64,000 nt of DNA from Clostridium beijerinckii (GCF_036699995.1 NZ_CP144906.1:685501-749500); one strand, 5' to 3'. Counted from the first letter of the stretch, positions 37,501 to 46,496 are shown. The notes: a model not told the origin generated them from the sequence alone. Translations and numbers: made by a program.

Positions 37501-37767
37501 AATGGTGTTGAAGTAAAAGATTCAGATGAATTTACAGTTGCTATAAACAATTATAGATTTAATGGCGGTGGTGGTTTTATGAAGGCCGCTGGATTAAGTA
37601 ATACTGATCCAAATATTATTGTCTATGATTCAGGAAAAGCACTTGGTGATGATGGCCAAGTGAGAAGCTTAATGACTAGCTACATTAAAAAACATGGAGA
37701 GATATCTCCAGATTGCTCAAATAATTGGGAGATACTGAATGTAGATAAACAGAAAAAAGCAGCTTAA
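34510..37767 (+). CDS. Secreted tandem 5'-nucleotidase / 2',3'-cyclic phosphodiesterase
   Basis: 1085 residues starting at a GTG after AAGGGGGA. A signal peptide (KKLPKFRKVISIFTSLFFIITLFSSFSIRVYA, cleaved near 34) is followed by two complete metallophosphatase plus 5'-nucleotidase modules. Module 1 (about 40-535) has ITDFHGSLND, GGGDLYQGS, GNHEFDWG and GGHSHT. Module 2 (about 540-1075) has TTDVHGTV, DNGDTIQGTP, GNHEFNYG and MAGHTHLK. The layout resembles B. subtilis YfkN, a nucleotide phosphoesterase, but lacks the LPXTG anchor, so the enzyme should be released. It would salvage nucleosides and phosphate outside the cell. No Pho box was identified. Confidence 0.92.
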   Translation: MKKLPKFRKVISIFTSLFFIITLFSSFSIRVYATENEKIFDVIEITDFHGSLNDSSGNQVAGVLADRVEKVKESNKDRTLILGGGDLYQGSATSNIMKGVPVQETMSKIGMEITTLGNHEFDWGLDTTTNTTMKGAAYSIVCSNLYDKKTGKRVFDPYKIITKDGIKIAVIGGITRETETSVSPKFVSDYKFTDLASEINPIALQIKKDKLADVVIVLVHEGDKGDNATGPVFDLANNLQNVDAVFGGHSHTKTAAIAKNTNIPVYIAGSNGKGYIDAKFKVTSDNKIVFNQPSLETSYVALDNDKGYKTGTPQTDSEVDKIVNSANKQIEPMTNEVIGYNIEKDLTRKLDASPYGSSVLGNWASDVTRSSIKADVGFQNNGGLRIDIPQGNITVGTMWQFMPFDNTIYKLSMTKSQLKEVLEQAVADNSKGLQVSGIKFSYDSNLPSGQRVKSITKEDGTPISDNESLSVAVPDFVAQGGDSFTAFTKYGGLDVKNDTHVLVRDAFIDWCKENKDKNDKNTIPNTDIPRMVNISSSITLLATTDVHGTVLNYDYGTGKAPSKAQGLAKVSSYVKSVRENNNNVMLIDNGDTIQGTPLSYYYDILDTTLEHPMAKVMGAMKYDSWTLGNHEFNYGLDVLNRVIKDYKSEGIAVLGANIYKKDSTNFVDPYIMKSFYVNGKEVKVAVIGLENKCIPSWEDKKHYDGLVFNDLVDESKKWVKEVKAKGADVVIISAHSGQESDADVIPENEINAIATQVDGIDAIMAGHTHLKVNDLTKKNPEGKVVPIVESTKGATGLAQVDMNFDGNAKLIGISTKNIVIDNSIVDDQEIVDLIKPYEDTTLKYVDTKIGTSTGEFTGSGQLTEPTAIMELINKVQKESAGTQLSIAAPLSSGAYIPQGDVTIKDMMAVYVFENFLYGVKMTGKQLKDWMEYSVRYYAQTTGDNAAVIKDPILNIPDYNLDQLYGATYDIDLTQPACTIGKETGRVISGNRIKNLKVNGVEVKDSDEFTVAINNYRFNGGGGFMKAAGLSNTDPNIIVYDSGKALGDDGQVRSLMTSYIKKHGEISPDCSNNWEILNVDKQKKAA

Positions 37768-38190
37768 GATATGAAGCAATTATTTTGAGGAATAAAATAT
37801 ATAAAGTGATTCTAGTAAAAATGAAGCCATGCACATAGATAGATTTATCTACATGTGTATGGTTTCAAATTTTATTGTAGAATATTTATTATTTTTTATG
37901 TTAATATTTTTATTAGCATAGATATTGATTTTGAATATTTGATAGAAATATATAGCATATGCAGCAGATTTAACAATATAAATATAAAATAATTTAATAT
38001 TTATACTATAAACTTAAATTTATTAATTAATTTCGTAAAAAAATCTTGCAATATATGCAGAAAATATATATAATAAAACCAATCCGATTACAATACTTGG
38101 ATTTGAAAGAGCAAAAGGTTATTCTATAGATTTTGACAAATTAAAAAAAGTTGTATATAATTAGGTCAAAGCTAAATTAAATAATCTGAA
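37768..38190 (+). other. AT-rich region between the nucleotidase and metNIQ leader
   Basis: A hairpin near 37824-37866 (GAAGCCATGCACATAG with a largely complementary CTACATGTGTATGGTTTC) probably ends the nucleotidase transcript. Beyond it, an open frame of about 40 codons without a start (ending at 38163, reading ...NPITILGFERAKGYSIDFDKLKK...) looks protein-like and may be a gene remnant; I could not identify it. The S-box leader follows. Confidence 0.45.
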
Positions 38191-38364
38191 TATCTTATCG
38201 AGAGCGGTGGAGGGACTGGCCCTTTGAAACCCGGCAACCGAAATATTATTTTTATTAAATGATATTTATATGGTGCTAATTCCAGCAGCTTTTAGCTGAT
38301 AGATGAGAGGATAAATTTGTATGGTGTTTTATGCGCTAGAGATTTATTCTCTAGCGCTTTTGTT
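38191..38364 (+). ncRNA. SAM-I riboswitch (S-box) with terminator
   Basis: Classical S-box core: CTTATCGAGAG-GGTGGAGGGACTGGCCC, then TGAAACCCGGCAACC (to about 38242), a variable P3, GGTGCTAATTCCAGCAGC and GATAGATGAGAGG to 38310. The expression platform is GCGCTAGAGA (38333-38342) with TCTCTAGCGC (38348-38357) followed by TTTTGTTTT. SAM binding should terminate transcription before metNIQ, so methionine uptake rises when SAM is low. Confidence 0.96.
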
Positions 38365-38452
38365 TTGAGGTGAACGTTAATAATCAAGTTAATTATTACA
38401 TCACCTTAGTTATCCGGAAACTAACAAAACAAAGTCAAAGGAGGAAATGTGT

Positions 38453-39418
38453 TTGATAGAAATTAAAAATGTGGTAAAGAATTTTGGGGAAACACAAGTT
38501 ATAAAAGATGTATCAATAAGCATTAAAGAGGGCGAAATTTATGGAATAATAGGGCACAGCGGAGCAGGAAAGTCAACATTATTAAGATGCATTAATGGAC
38601 TTGAATCTTATGATGGAGGTTCAGTAAATGTAATGGGGAAAGAGGTTTCATCATTAGAAGGAAAAAGTCTTAGGGAATTTAGAAAAGATTTGGGGATGAT
38701 TTTTCAAAATTTCAATCTTATGCAAAGAAAAAATGTTTTTGATAATGTTGCTCTTCCTCTTGAAGTGTGGGGGTACAACAAAAGTGAAATTAAGGACAAA
38801 GTATTAAGATTATTAGATTTAGTTGGATTAACAGACAAAAAGCTAAGCAAACCGTCAGAGCTTAGTGGTGGACAAAAACAAAGAGTAGCAATAGCAAGGG
38901 CATTAGCACTAGACCCTAAAATACTACTTTGTGATGAGGCTACTTCTGCCTTAGATCCTAAAATTACAAAAGATATTTTAGCGTTACTTTCTAAAATAAA
39001 CAAAGAATTAGGGATTACGATAGTAATGGTAACTCATCAAATGGAAGTAATAAAAGAAGTTTGTGAAAAAGTTGCACTATTAGATGGTGGAAAAATAAAA
39101 GCAGAAGGAAGAGCAGAAGATTTATTCTTACAACCAGGAAAATCATTAAAGAAATTCTTAGGAGAAGAAGATGAAGGGATACTACCAGAAGAAGGTGTTA
39201 ATATCAAGATATTCTTCCCAAGTGATTCTTCTGAAAATGCATTAATCACAAAGATGGCAAGGGAATTAGAAATAGATTTTTCTATAGTTTGGGGAAAACT
39301 TGAAAAATTTAGAAGCGAAGTATTAGGCGGGCTTGTAATAAATATCAGCGAAGATGATAAGGACAAGGTTATAAAGTACCTTGAAAATAAGGAAATCTTA
39401 TTGGAGGTGATCGAATAA
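38453..39418 (+). CDS. metN: Methionine ABC transporter ATP-binding protein
   Basis: ATPase of the D/L-methionine importer. Walker [10 protein letters not shown] (about 36-44), Q-loop, signature [15 protein letters not shown], Walker [13 protein letters not shown], and a C-terminal NIL/ACT-type regulatory domain (about 245-321) that in E. coli binds methionine and causes trans-inhibition. I choose the TTG at 38453, 8 nt after GGAGG (38440-38444); the ATG at 38447 is only 2 nt from it. The stop overlaps the metI start by one base. S-box regulated. Confidence 0.95.
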   Translation: MIEIKNVVKNFGETQVIKDVSISIKEGEIYGIIGHSGAGKSTLLRCINGLESYDGGSVNVMGKEVSSLEGKSLREFRKDLGMIFQNFNLMQRKNVFDNVALPLEVWGYNKSEIKDKVLRLLDLVGLTDKKLSKPSELSGGQKQRVAIARALALDPKILLCDEATSALDPKITKDILALLSKINKELGITIVMVTHQMEVIKEVCEKVALLDGGKIKAEGRAEDLFLQPGKSLKKFLGEEDEGILPEEGVNIKIFFPSDSSENALITKMARELEIDFSIVWGKLEKFRSEVLGGLVINISEDDKDKVIKYLENKEILLEVIE

Positions 39419-40056
39419 TGAATCAGGTAATAGTAAAAGCTTTAATAGAAACTCTAGAGATGGTTTTTGCATCGACTATAGGTTCACTTATTTTAGGATT
39501 TATACCTGCAATAATATTAACAGTTACTGCAAAAGACGGATTAAGACCAAATAAAATAGTTTATACAATTTTAGATTTAGTAATTAATATATTAAGAAGT
39601 TTTCCAGTTATCATATTAATGGTAGCAATAATACCATTAACTAGATTTATTGCTGGTAAATCTATAGGTACAGAAGCAGCTATTGTTCCACTTACAATTG
39701 CAGCAGCACCATTTGTGGCAAGAATTATAGAATCATCACTTAGAGAAGTGGATAAAGGAATAATAGAGGCGGCAAGATCTTTTGGAGCATCAAACACTCA
39801 AATTATCTTTAAGGTAATGCTTAAAGAAGCAATTCCTTCAATAGCATCAGGAATTACTCTTACAATAATAAGTATTGTTGGATATTCTGCAATGGCAGGA
39901 ACTATTGGGGGTGGAGGACTTGGTCAAGTAGCTATAAGCTATGGATATCAAAGATTCCAAACTGATTATATGGTAGTAACATGTATTGTGTTAATTATAG
40001 TAGTACAAGGACTACAGCTTATAGGCAATTATTTTTACAATAAATTATCAAAATAG
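39418..40056 (+). CDS. metI: Methionine ABC transporter permease
   Basis: 212-residue membrane permease with five predicted helices and the EAA coupling loop IIEAARSFGASNTQIIFKVMLKEAIPS (about 117-143) that contacts MetN. GGAGGTGATCGAATAATG precedes it inside the end of metN, so the two are translationally coupled. Opening motif FASTIGSLILGFIPAIIL and the PLTIAAAPFVARIIESSL stretch are typical of MetI. Confidence 0.95.
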   Translation: MNQVIVKALIETLEMVFASTIGSLILGFIPAIILTVTAKDGLRPNKIVYTILDLVINILRSFPVIILMVAIIPLTRFIAGKSIGTEAAIVPLTIAAAPFVARIIESSLREVDKGIIEAARSFGASNTQIIFKVMLKEAIPSIASGITLTIISIVGYSAMAGTIGGGGLGQVAISYGYQRFQTDYMVVTCIVLIIVVQGLQLIGNYFYNKLSK

Positions 40057-40067
40057 GGGGAATAAAT

Positions 40068-40898
40068 ATGAAAAAGAAATCAATTTTATCAGTAGTTTTA
40101 GCAGGAGTAGTGACACTAGGATTAGTAGGTTGCGGGGGCACAGCTACTTCAGGAAGCAAAGATTCTAAGAATGACAAGGTAATAAAGATTGGGGTAACAC
40201 CAAAGCCACATGAAGAAATAGTGAATATAGCTAAACCATTACTTGAAAAAGAAGGATATACAGTAGAAATAACAGAATTTAATGATTACAATCAACCTAA
40301 CACTGCTGTAGAAGAAGGGTCATTAGATGCAAACTTCTTCCAACATACTCCATACTTGAACGAACAAAATTCATCTAAGGGATATCACCTAGTTTCAGTT
40401 GGTGCAGTACATTTAGAACCAATGGGATTATATTCTAAGAAGGTAAAAAGTTTAGATGAACTTAAAGATGGAGCTACAATTGCCGTTCCTAATGATCCAT
40501 CAAATGAAGCTAGAGCATTAAAATTATTAGCAGGAAAAGGCTTAATAAAAATTAAAGATGGAGAATTAGTTACATCAAAAGATATTACTGAAAATCCTAA
40601 GAACTTAAAGTTTAATGAATTAGAAGCAGCAGCAGTTCCAAGAGCAATAGATGATGTTGATGCTGCAGTAATCAATGGAAACTATGCTATAGAAGCTAAG
40701 TTTAATCCAGCAAAAGATGCAATTATTATTGAAGATAAGGCTTCAGAAGCTGCTAAACCTTATGCAAACATAGTTGTTGTAAAACAAGGTAACGAAAATC
40801 AAGAAAAGATTAAGGCTTTAGTAAAAGCTATGACATCACCAGAAGTTAAAGAATTTATAGAAAAAGAATATAATGGTTCAGTAATTCCAGTATTTTAA
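40068..40898 (+). CDS. metQ: Methionine-binding lipoprotein
   Basis: 276-residue substrate-binding lipoprotein of the NlpA/MetQ family. The signal peptide ends in the lipobox LVGC (Cys at about residue 22). The mature part shows IKIGVTPKPHEEIVNIAKP, FNDYNQPNTAVEEGSLDANFFQHTPYLNEQN and AAAVPRAIDDVDAAVINGNYAIEA, all family hallmarks. It follows metI by 11 bases and completes metNIQ, ended by a strong terminator. Confidence 0.96.
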   Translation: MKKKSILSVVLAGVVTLGLVGCGGTATSGSKDSKNDKVIKIGVTPKPHEEIVNIAKPLLEKEGYTVEITEFNDYNQPNTAVEEGSLDANFFQHTPYLNEQNSSKGYHLVSVGAVHLEPMGLYSKKVKSLDELKDGATIAVPNDPSNEARALKLLAGKGLIKIKDGELVTSKDITENPKNLKFNELEAAAVPRAIDDVDAAVINGNYAIEAKFNPAKDAIIIEDKASEAAKPYANIVVVKQGNENQEKIKALVKAMTSPEVKEFIEKEYNGSVIPVF

Positions 40899-40982
40899 TA
40901 GTTCATTTTGAACATATAGGTTAAGAAAAGAAATTCAGTAATAAATAGTATTTGAAACATTAAATATACTGTATTACAAGAA

Positions 40983-41045
40983 GAGAGGTTATGCCAAATG
41001 TCATTTAGGCAACAAAATGACATTAAGGCATGCCTTCTTTTTTTT
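40983..41045 (+). terminator. Terminator after metQ
   Basis: AGAGGTTATGCC pairs with GGCATGCCTTCT, enclosing AAATGTCATT with AATGACATT; followed by more than eight T. Confidence 0.88.
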
Positions 41046-41212
41046 ATCAAAAAGTTAAATGGGGGCTTTTGTTATTAAGAAAAATTGTAGATTCTATATA
41101 TAACATATCTTTAATAATTTTCTGGAATAATGTATACTTTTAAGTATATTTAGGAAAATAATTTGATTTAATTTATATAAAAGTAAGAATTTACTCTAAA
41201 GGGGAATAAAAA

Positions 41213-42175
41213 ATGAACATATCAGAAGTAAAAGTTAAATTAACTGGTAATGATATATTAAGTATAATCAATGAATTTGTTAAGGTTGATGGGTTGGATT
41301 TAAGAACAGTAACTATTAATGATGGGATAATATTAGAAGGAACTTTGAAAAAGGGAATAAATATAGACTTTAATATAAAGGTTCAATTAGTTGGGTGTGT
41401 TCATAACAAAATTATTGTAAAGATAGTTAAAGTTAAAGTATTAAATGTTGGTTTCTTTAGAATATTAAGAAGTTTTGTGCTAAAGCAATTAGCAAAAGCT
41501 TTTAAAAAGTATGGAATAGATAGCGATAGAGATAAAGTAATAATTGATATAAATACAATACTTCAAGATGTACCATACATAAATCTAAATATTAGTGAAG
41601 TCTTTATGAAAAAATCAGAGGTATGGGCTGAAATTTCTAATGTTGAGGTATCAATACTAGGCGAATTAATAAAGGAAAATGATGTTGAAGAAACAAGTGA
41701 AGAAGAAGAGATTGATGTAGCATCATTGGATAATATAGATAAAACTAAAGATTGCTATTCTGTTGGAAGAAATAGAATTACAAATAAATTATCTGAAAAT
41801 GTGAGAAATTATAAAGAGTATATATTTGTATTGCCAGATATAGCTTCTTTAATATATAGATTACTTAAGGATAAAAGAGTATCTATAAAGACTAAGCTTA
41901 TAATGTCGGCAGGAATAGCATATGTAACTGTACCAGTTAACATAATACCTAATAGTATACCATTTATAGGTGTGATTGATGATATTGGAGTTATATTTTT
42001 TGTTTTAAATAAGATTCTTAAAGATATACCATTATCTATAATAGTAGAGAATTGGGAAGGTAAAAATGATATACTTTTAACATTAAAAAAAGGAATAGAA
42101 TATCTAACTAACTTTACAAATGCCGCAAATATTGAAAAATTATATAGTGCTGTAGAAGAATTATCATCACTATAG
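41213..42175 (+). CDS. DUF1232-domain protein, 320 residues
   Basis: The first 170 residues are a soluble alpha/beta region I cannot assign (ISEVKVKLTGNDILSIINEFVKVDG...), followed by an acidic linker of Glu/Asp. The C-terminal part carries the DUF1232 (YkvA-like) segment: KTKLIMSAGIAYVTVPVNIIPNSIPFIGVIDDIGVIFFVLNKI (about 222-264), with the characteristic proline/Asp-containing membrane hairpin. The function of DUF1232 is unknown. GGGGAATAAAAAATG gives the start. It is followed by the RNase H gene after about 100 bp. Confidence 0.8.
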   Translation: MNISEVKVKLTGNDILSIINEFVKVDGLDLRTVTINDGIILEGTLKKGINIDFNIKVQLVGCVHNKIIVKIVKVKVLNVGFFRILRSFVLKQLAKAFKKYGIDSDRDKVIIDINTILQDVPYINLNISEVFMKKSEVWAEISNVEVSILGELIKENDVEETSEEEEIDVASLDNIDKTKDCYSVGRNRITNKLSENVRNYKEYIFVLPDIASLIYRLLKDKRVSIKTKLIMSAGIAYVTVPVNIIPNSIPFIGVIDDIGVIFFVLNKILKDIPLSIIVENWEGKNDILLTLKKGIEYLTNFTNAANIEKLYSAVEELSSL

Positions 42176-42278
42176 AAAATATTATTTATAAATTTAATAA
42201 CATATAGATTATTAAGTTTATAAATTCTCTATGAAAAATATAATAAATAAGTTAGACATTCAGAGAAAGGAATATTAT

Positions 42279-43232
42279 ATGGCGAAAAAAGTTTATGCAA
42301 TACAGTATGGTTTTGATATTAAAAACAACAAAAAGGTTGAAAATGTAATAGTTAATACTTGGAATGAGTGCTTAGCATATGTAAAAGGGGTAAAAGGAGC
42401 TAAGTATAAGAGTTTCGAAGATATCGAAGAGGCAAAATCATATCTAAACGAAGGAAATAGAATGCTAAAAAAGAGTGATGAAAATTATCCAAAAGATTGC
42501 CTTCATGCATATGTTGATGGAAGCTATAATTCTTCTGACGGAAGATATTCTTATGGAGTAGTTTGTGTTAATAATGATGTTGTAGAATATATAGAAAGCG
42601 GAGCTGAAAAAGATAGCTCTTCTAAAAATATAAGACAAATAGCAGGCGAACTTAAGGGAGCTGTTAGAGCTGTTGAATATGCTTTAGAACATGGACAAAA
42701 AAAAGTAGTTCTATTTCATGATTACGAGGGGATAGCTCATCATGCAACTGGAGCATGGGAACGAAAAGAAGAATCATCTATGCAATATTATAAAAAGATG
42801 CAAGAGTTAATAAATTCTGGAATGGAAATTATATTTGTAAAAGTTGATAGTCATACTGGAGATTTATTTAATGAGCTTGTTGATGAGAAATGTAAAGAGT
42901 GCTTAGGGATAGCTTCTGATAAAACCGTTGAAAAATGGTTAAATAAAAATGTTATAAGAGTTTCTGGTACTAAGGTGAAAGAAGAAATCTTAAGCATAGC
43001 TCCAAGTCATTCAAATAATATAATTTTAATTGGCAAAGATGAAAATCTACAAATGGAAAATATATTAAATGTAGGTAAGAAAGATGATGATGATGAAATT
43101 AGATTTGAACAAATTATTAATCTATATAGAAATAATGCTGTTGAAGGTAAAAAGATAATTTCTAAGTTATTAAGCAAAGAAAAAGAAAAATTAATTTATT
43201 ATTTACTTAAAGAGGAAGTTGATAATAATTAA
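42279..43232 (+). CDS. Ribonuclease HI with N-terminal hybrid-binding domain and C-terminal extension
   Basis: Removes RNA from RNA-DNA hybrids. Residues 3-55 form the caulimovirus viroplasmin-like RNA-DNA binding domain (VYAIQYGFD...NTWNECLAYVKGVKGAKYKSF). The RNase H domain (about 70-215) keeps the carboxylates: Asp in AYVDGSY, Glu in AGELKGAVRA, Asp in LFHDYEG and Asp in NELVDEKCKE, with His in VDSHTGD. A further 100 residues to the C-terminus are unassigned and acidic/lysine-rich. The ATG at 42279 follows AGAAAGGA. Some annotations call this type viroplasmin family protein. Confidence 0.88.
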   Translation: MAKKVYAIQYGFDIKNNKKVENVIVNTWNECLAYVKGVKGAKYKSFEDIEEAKSYLNEGNRMLKKSDENYPKDCLHAYVDGSYNSSDGRYSYGVVCVNNDVVEYIESGAEKDSSSKNIRQIAGELKGAVRAVEYALEHGQKKVVLFHDYEGIAHHATGAWERKEESSMQYYKKMQELINSGMEIIFVKVDSHTGDLFNELVDEKCKECLGIASDKTVEKWLNKNVIRVSGTKVKEEILSIAPSHSNNIILIGKDENLQMENILNVGKKDDDDEIRFEQIINLYRNNAVEGKKIISKLLSKEKEKLIYYLLKEEVDNN

Positions 43233-43453
43233 AGTGGTATATATGTCTGGATAATAAATTTACATTTAAAATGCTAATAAGAAAAGTGCTTAATTAGGAC
43301 TGGAATATAGAAAGTTGATTGTAATATGCATAGTTACTTTTTAGAATATTTTTAAAATCGTATATAATCATGGAATAAATTAACTTGGATAACTTTTTGA
43401 TTAATACACAATATATTTATAGAAAATAAATTGATGTTAAAGAGGTGTTTATT

Positions 43454-43627
43454 ATGGAAAGATTTTCTAAGGGAATGATGACTGGATTTTTAATTGGAGT
43501 TGCTGTCGAAATGTCTCTAATGCCACGTATGGATAGAAGAAGTCAAAAAACAATGAGAAGAGCAGGCAGAAGAATGAGGAACATGGCTGAATCAGCATGT
43601 CATGAAGTTTATGATTGGATGAGATAG
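43454..43627 (+). CDS. Small YtxH-like membrane protein
   Basis: 57 residues. An N-terminal hydrophobic stretch (GMMTGFLIGVAVEMSLM, about 6-22) is followed by a strongly basic helix with Arg-Arg pairs (MDRRSQKTMRRAGRRMRNMAES). This is the pattern of YtxH-like or phasin-like small clostridial proteins; function unknown. GAGGTG precedes the ATG at 43454 by 7 nt. Terminator directly after. Confidence 0.72.
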   Translation: MERFSKGMMTGFLIGVAVEMSLMPRMDRRSQKTMRRAGRRMRNMAESACHEVYDWMR

Positions 43628-43675
43628 AATTAAAAAAGAAAGTATAATATGTAAATATTAGGTATAATAAAAATA

Positions 43676-43712
43676 GAAGGGCATGAATTTCTTTCATGCC
43701 TTTTTATTTTTA
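43676..43712 (+). terminator. Terminator after YtxH-like gene
   Basis: AAGGGCATGA pairs with TCATGCCTTT across a short loop, followed by TTATTTTT. Confidence 0.85.
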
Positions 43713-43879
43713 TTTATTGTATTTATACTTTTGTACATAAATATGGATAATAAAATTAAATTATATAAAATTTGGGGCACATTTATATTTTTATGCAGTT
43801 TTTTATAAATTTATGTTATAATTAAGGAAATTATATTAAAATAACTAAATAATTTGTTGAATAGAGAAGGATTAAAAAG

Positions 43880-45190
43880 ATGGAAATTCTATCATTGGGA
43901 GAAAAAATCAAGAGAAGAAGAAAACAATTGAATATGACGTTAAAGGATTTGGCAAAAGACAGAATAACTCCAGGACAAATAAGTTTGGTAGAATCTGGCC
44001 GTTCGAATCCATCAGTAGATTTGCTAGAATATTTAGCTGATGCATTGAACACAAATGTAGAATATTTAATGGAATCAGAAGAAAGCCAAGCTGAAAAGAT
44101 TAGTTTATATTACGAACAGGTAGGGGAATCATGCATACTTCAGGGAGATTACGAAAAAGGTCAAAGATATATTGATAATGCTCTATACTACTGTGAAAAA
44201 TATAATCTAGAATATAGAAAAGCAATGATATATTTTATAACAGCAAAATCCTACATGTATAAAAGAGATTTTCCTATGGCTCAGAAGTTTTTTTTATCAG
44301 CAAATGTAATTTTTGTAAAAAATAATAATTATGAGCAAATAATAAAAACTTTTCTACATTTAGCTAACATTGCTTTGGAATTAAAAGCATATCATTCTTC
44401 TAGTAGTTATTTAAAACAGGCTGAAAAGGTATATATAGACAATAAGGTTGTAGACGAATTTTTAATGGGAGAAATATACTACAATATGGCTAGAACATAT
44501 TACGATGTAGAAGAATTGGATTTAGCCTTAGAATATTCTTGTCTAGCAAGAAATAGATTTGAACAAGTCTATAATGATGAAGATTATGCGAGAAATCTAT
44601 TCTCTTTAGCAGAAGAATTTAATAAAAAAGGTGACTTGCCGAATGCAATAAAGTATTCAAAGAAAACATTAGAAGTGTATAAAAAGATACAGTATAACAA
44701 GAGCATAGTTAATATAGAACATAATTTAGGAAAGTTATTTTATGAACTAGGAAATTTAGATGAATCTCTTAAGCATTATGATATATCAAAAAGCATTAGT
44801 ACACAAAACCGTGTAGGATGTATAAATGATATACTAATAGATATTTGTAAAAGTTATCTGAAGTTAAAGAATACTGAACAATGTAGCAAAATACTAAAAG
44901 ATATAGAAAATAGAATTGAAGAGCATGATATAGACAGAAAAATCGAATGTAAGCTAATAAAATATACTATGTTTAATATTGACGATAAACCAGAACAAGC
45001 AGAAAGTGTATTGATTGATACATATGTGCTAGCAAAGAATAGCGGAAAGTTGTCCAAGGCAGCTGAATTGGCTATGAGAGTCGGAAAATATTTCATAGAT
45101 AAAAAAGAAGAAGAAGAAGCTTCGTATTACTTAAATCAAGGAATAAAGTTATTTAATGAAGCAGAAAAGTTAAAAAATTACAAATTATAA
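43880..45190 (+). CDS. HTH-XRE regulator with TPR repeats (copy 1)
   Basis: 436 residues. An Xre-type helix-turn-helix fills residues 5-65 (LGEKIKRRRKQLNMTLKDLAKDRITPGQISLVESGRSNPSVDLLEYLADAL), and the rest is a solenoid of about nine tetratricopeptide-like helical pairs (70-430). This is the architecture of RNPP-type regulators, which in Gram-positives often bind a short peptide, but no pro-peptide gene was found beside it. The next gene is a shorter paralogue in the same direction, 17 bases on, and both probably form one operon. Confidence 0.88.
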   Translation: MEILSLGEKIKRRRKQLNMTLKDLAKDRITPGQISLVESGRSNPSVDLLEYLADALNTNVEYLMESEESQAEKISLYYEQVGESCILQGDYEKGQRYIDNALYYCEKYNLEYRKAMIYFITAKSYMYKRDFPMAQKFFLSANVIFVKNNNYEQIIKTFLHLANIALELKAYHSSSSYLKQAEKVYIDNKVVDEFLMGEIYYNMARTYYDVEELDLALEYSCLARNRFEQVYNDEDYARNLFSLAEEFNKKGDLPNAIKYSKKTLEVYKKIQYNKSIVNIEHNLGKLFYELGNLDESLKHYDISKSISTQNRVGCINDILIDICKSYLKLKNTEQCSKILKDIENRIEEHDIDRKIECKLIKYTMFNIDDKPEQAESVLIDTYVLAKNSGKLSKAAELAMRVGKYFIDKKEEEEASYYLNQGIKLFNEAEKLKNYKL

Positions 45191-45207
45191 GTAAGTGGGT
45201 GAGATAT

Positions 45208-46473
45208 TTGGAAATACTATCTACTGGCGAAAAGATAAAAAGAGCTAGGGTATTTAAAGGTATAACATTAAAAGAACTATGTGGAAATAAGATTTCAATT
45301 GCCAAGATGAGCTGTATAGAAAATGGTAAGATTAAGGCGGATACTGAATTATTAAATTATATAGCTGAGAAGATAGAAATAGATGTAGATTATTTAATAG
45401 AAGACGTATATGAACAAATTTCAAATAATCTAAATATAATAAAGAGGAACGTATCTTCCGATACTGATTCTGAAAGTAAGTTGAAAGATAACCTAAGCTA
45501 TGCACTAAAATATAAATATTATGATTTAGCTTTTGAATTAATACACATACTATTCTCGTATTATGTAGAAGAAAATAAGGTTGAAAATATTCAGCTTATA
45601 GTTTCTCAATATTATGATTTATATCAAAGAAATAATACGGAAGAAAATACAGCTATCTACTTTAAAGATATGGCACGTTATTTATCTCAAAATGGTGAAT
45701 ATATTGAGGCTATTTCTTACTACAGCAAGCTTAGAGAAATGTTTAGATTGAAAGAAGATGGATTTGATAGTTCAGAGTACTGTTTAATAGGTTACAATGA
45801 GGCTCTGTGTTATCAGAATTTAAGAAAATCTGAAGAAGCATATAGCATTTTATCAGAAATCATAGGATATGTTGATGACCTTAAAACAGATGAAAGTAAG
45901 GGAAAAATATATCATATATATGCTACAGTATGCATTAAGCTTAAAAAAGATTATGTTGATGAATATAAAAAGAAAGCATTTCAATATCAAAAATATAATC
46001 CTATTTCTCTGGCAGCATCCCATGGAAATTATGGAAAGTATTATTTTGAAGTAGAAGAAAAGGAAAAGGCAATCTCTGAAATAGAAGCTGGAATAAAAAT
46101 ATTTCCACAAGATAATGTAGGAAAATATGTGGAGTTTTTGAATTATTGTACAAGAATATTAATTGATAATTCAGAGTATGAGATAGCTTATAGGATTACA
46201 GAAGAATCATTAAATTTAGCTATTATGACTGACAATATAAAGTTAATTGAGAAGTCATATTATTTTAAAGGTATAATTCTTCAAAAAATGGACAAACATT
46301 TGGAAGCTGAAAAATATATGAATCTATCATTAGATTCGTTGTTTAAGTTTGGTACCAGAGAAGAAAGAAGAAATAGATATGTAGATATGGGTAAGCTTTA
46401 TTATAAGCTTGGACTTACAGCGGATTCGCTAAAATACTTTAATCTTGCATTAGCTGTTGATAAAAAAATCTAA
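45208..46473 (+). CDS. HTH-XRE regulator with TPR repeats (copy 2)
   Basis: 421 residues, similar in layout to its upstream neighbour: HTH (MEILSTGEKIKRARVFKGITLKELCGNKISIAKMSCIENGKIKADTELLNYIAEKI) then TPR-like repeats to the end. I choose the TTG at 45208 because the resulting MEILSTGEK aligns with MEILSLGEK of copy 1 and a GGGTGAG site lies upstream; a GTG at 45199 is the alternative. The two copies are well diverged, so the duplication is old. A perfect 17-bp terminator follows. Confidence 0.86.
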   Translation: MEILSTGEKIKRARVFKGITLKELCGNKISIAKMSCIENGKIKADTELLNYIAEKIEIDVDYLIEDVYEQISNNLNIIKRNVSSDTDSESKLKDNLSYALKYKYYDLAFELIHILFSYYVEENKVENIQLIVSQYYDLYQRNNTEENTAIYFKDMARYLSQNGEYIEAISYYSKLREMFRLKEDGFDSSEYCLIGYNEALCYQNLRKSEEAYSILSEIIGYVDDLKTDESKGKIYHIYATVCIKLKKDYVDEYKKKAFQYQKYNPISLAASHGNYGKYYFEVEEKEKAISEIEAGIKIFPQDNVGKYVEFLNYCTRILIDNSEYEIAYRITEESLNLAIMTDNIKLIEKSYYFKGIILQKMDKHLEAEKYMNLSLDSLFKFGTREERRNRYVDMGKLYYKLGLTADSLKYFNLALAVDKKI

Positions 46474-46496
46474 TTTCTCGTAAATATATAGGGAAG

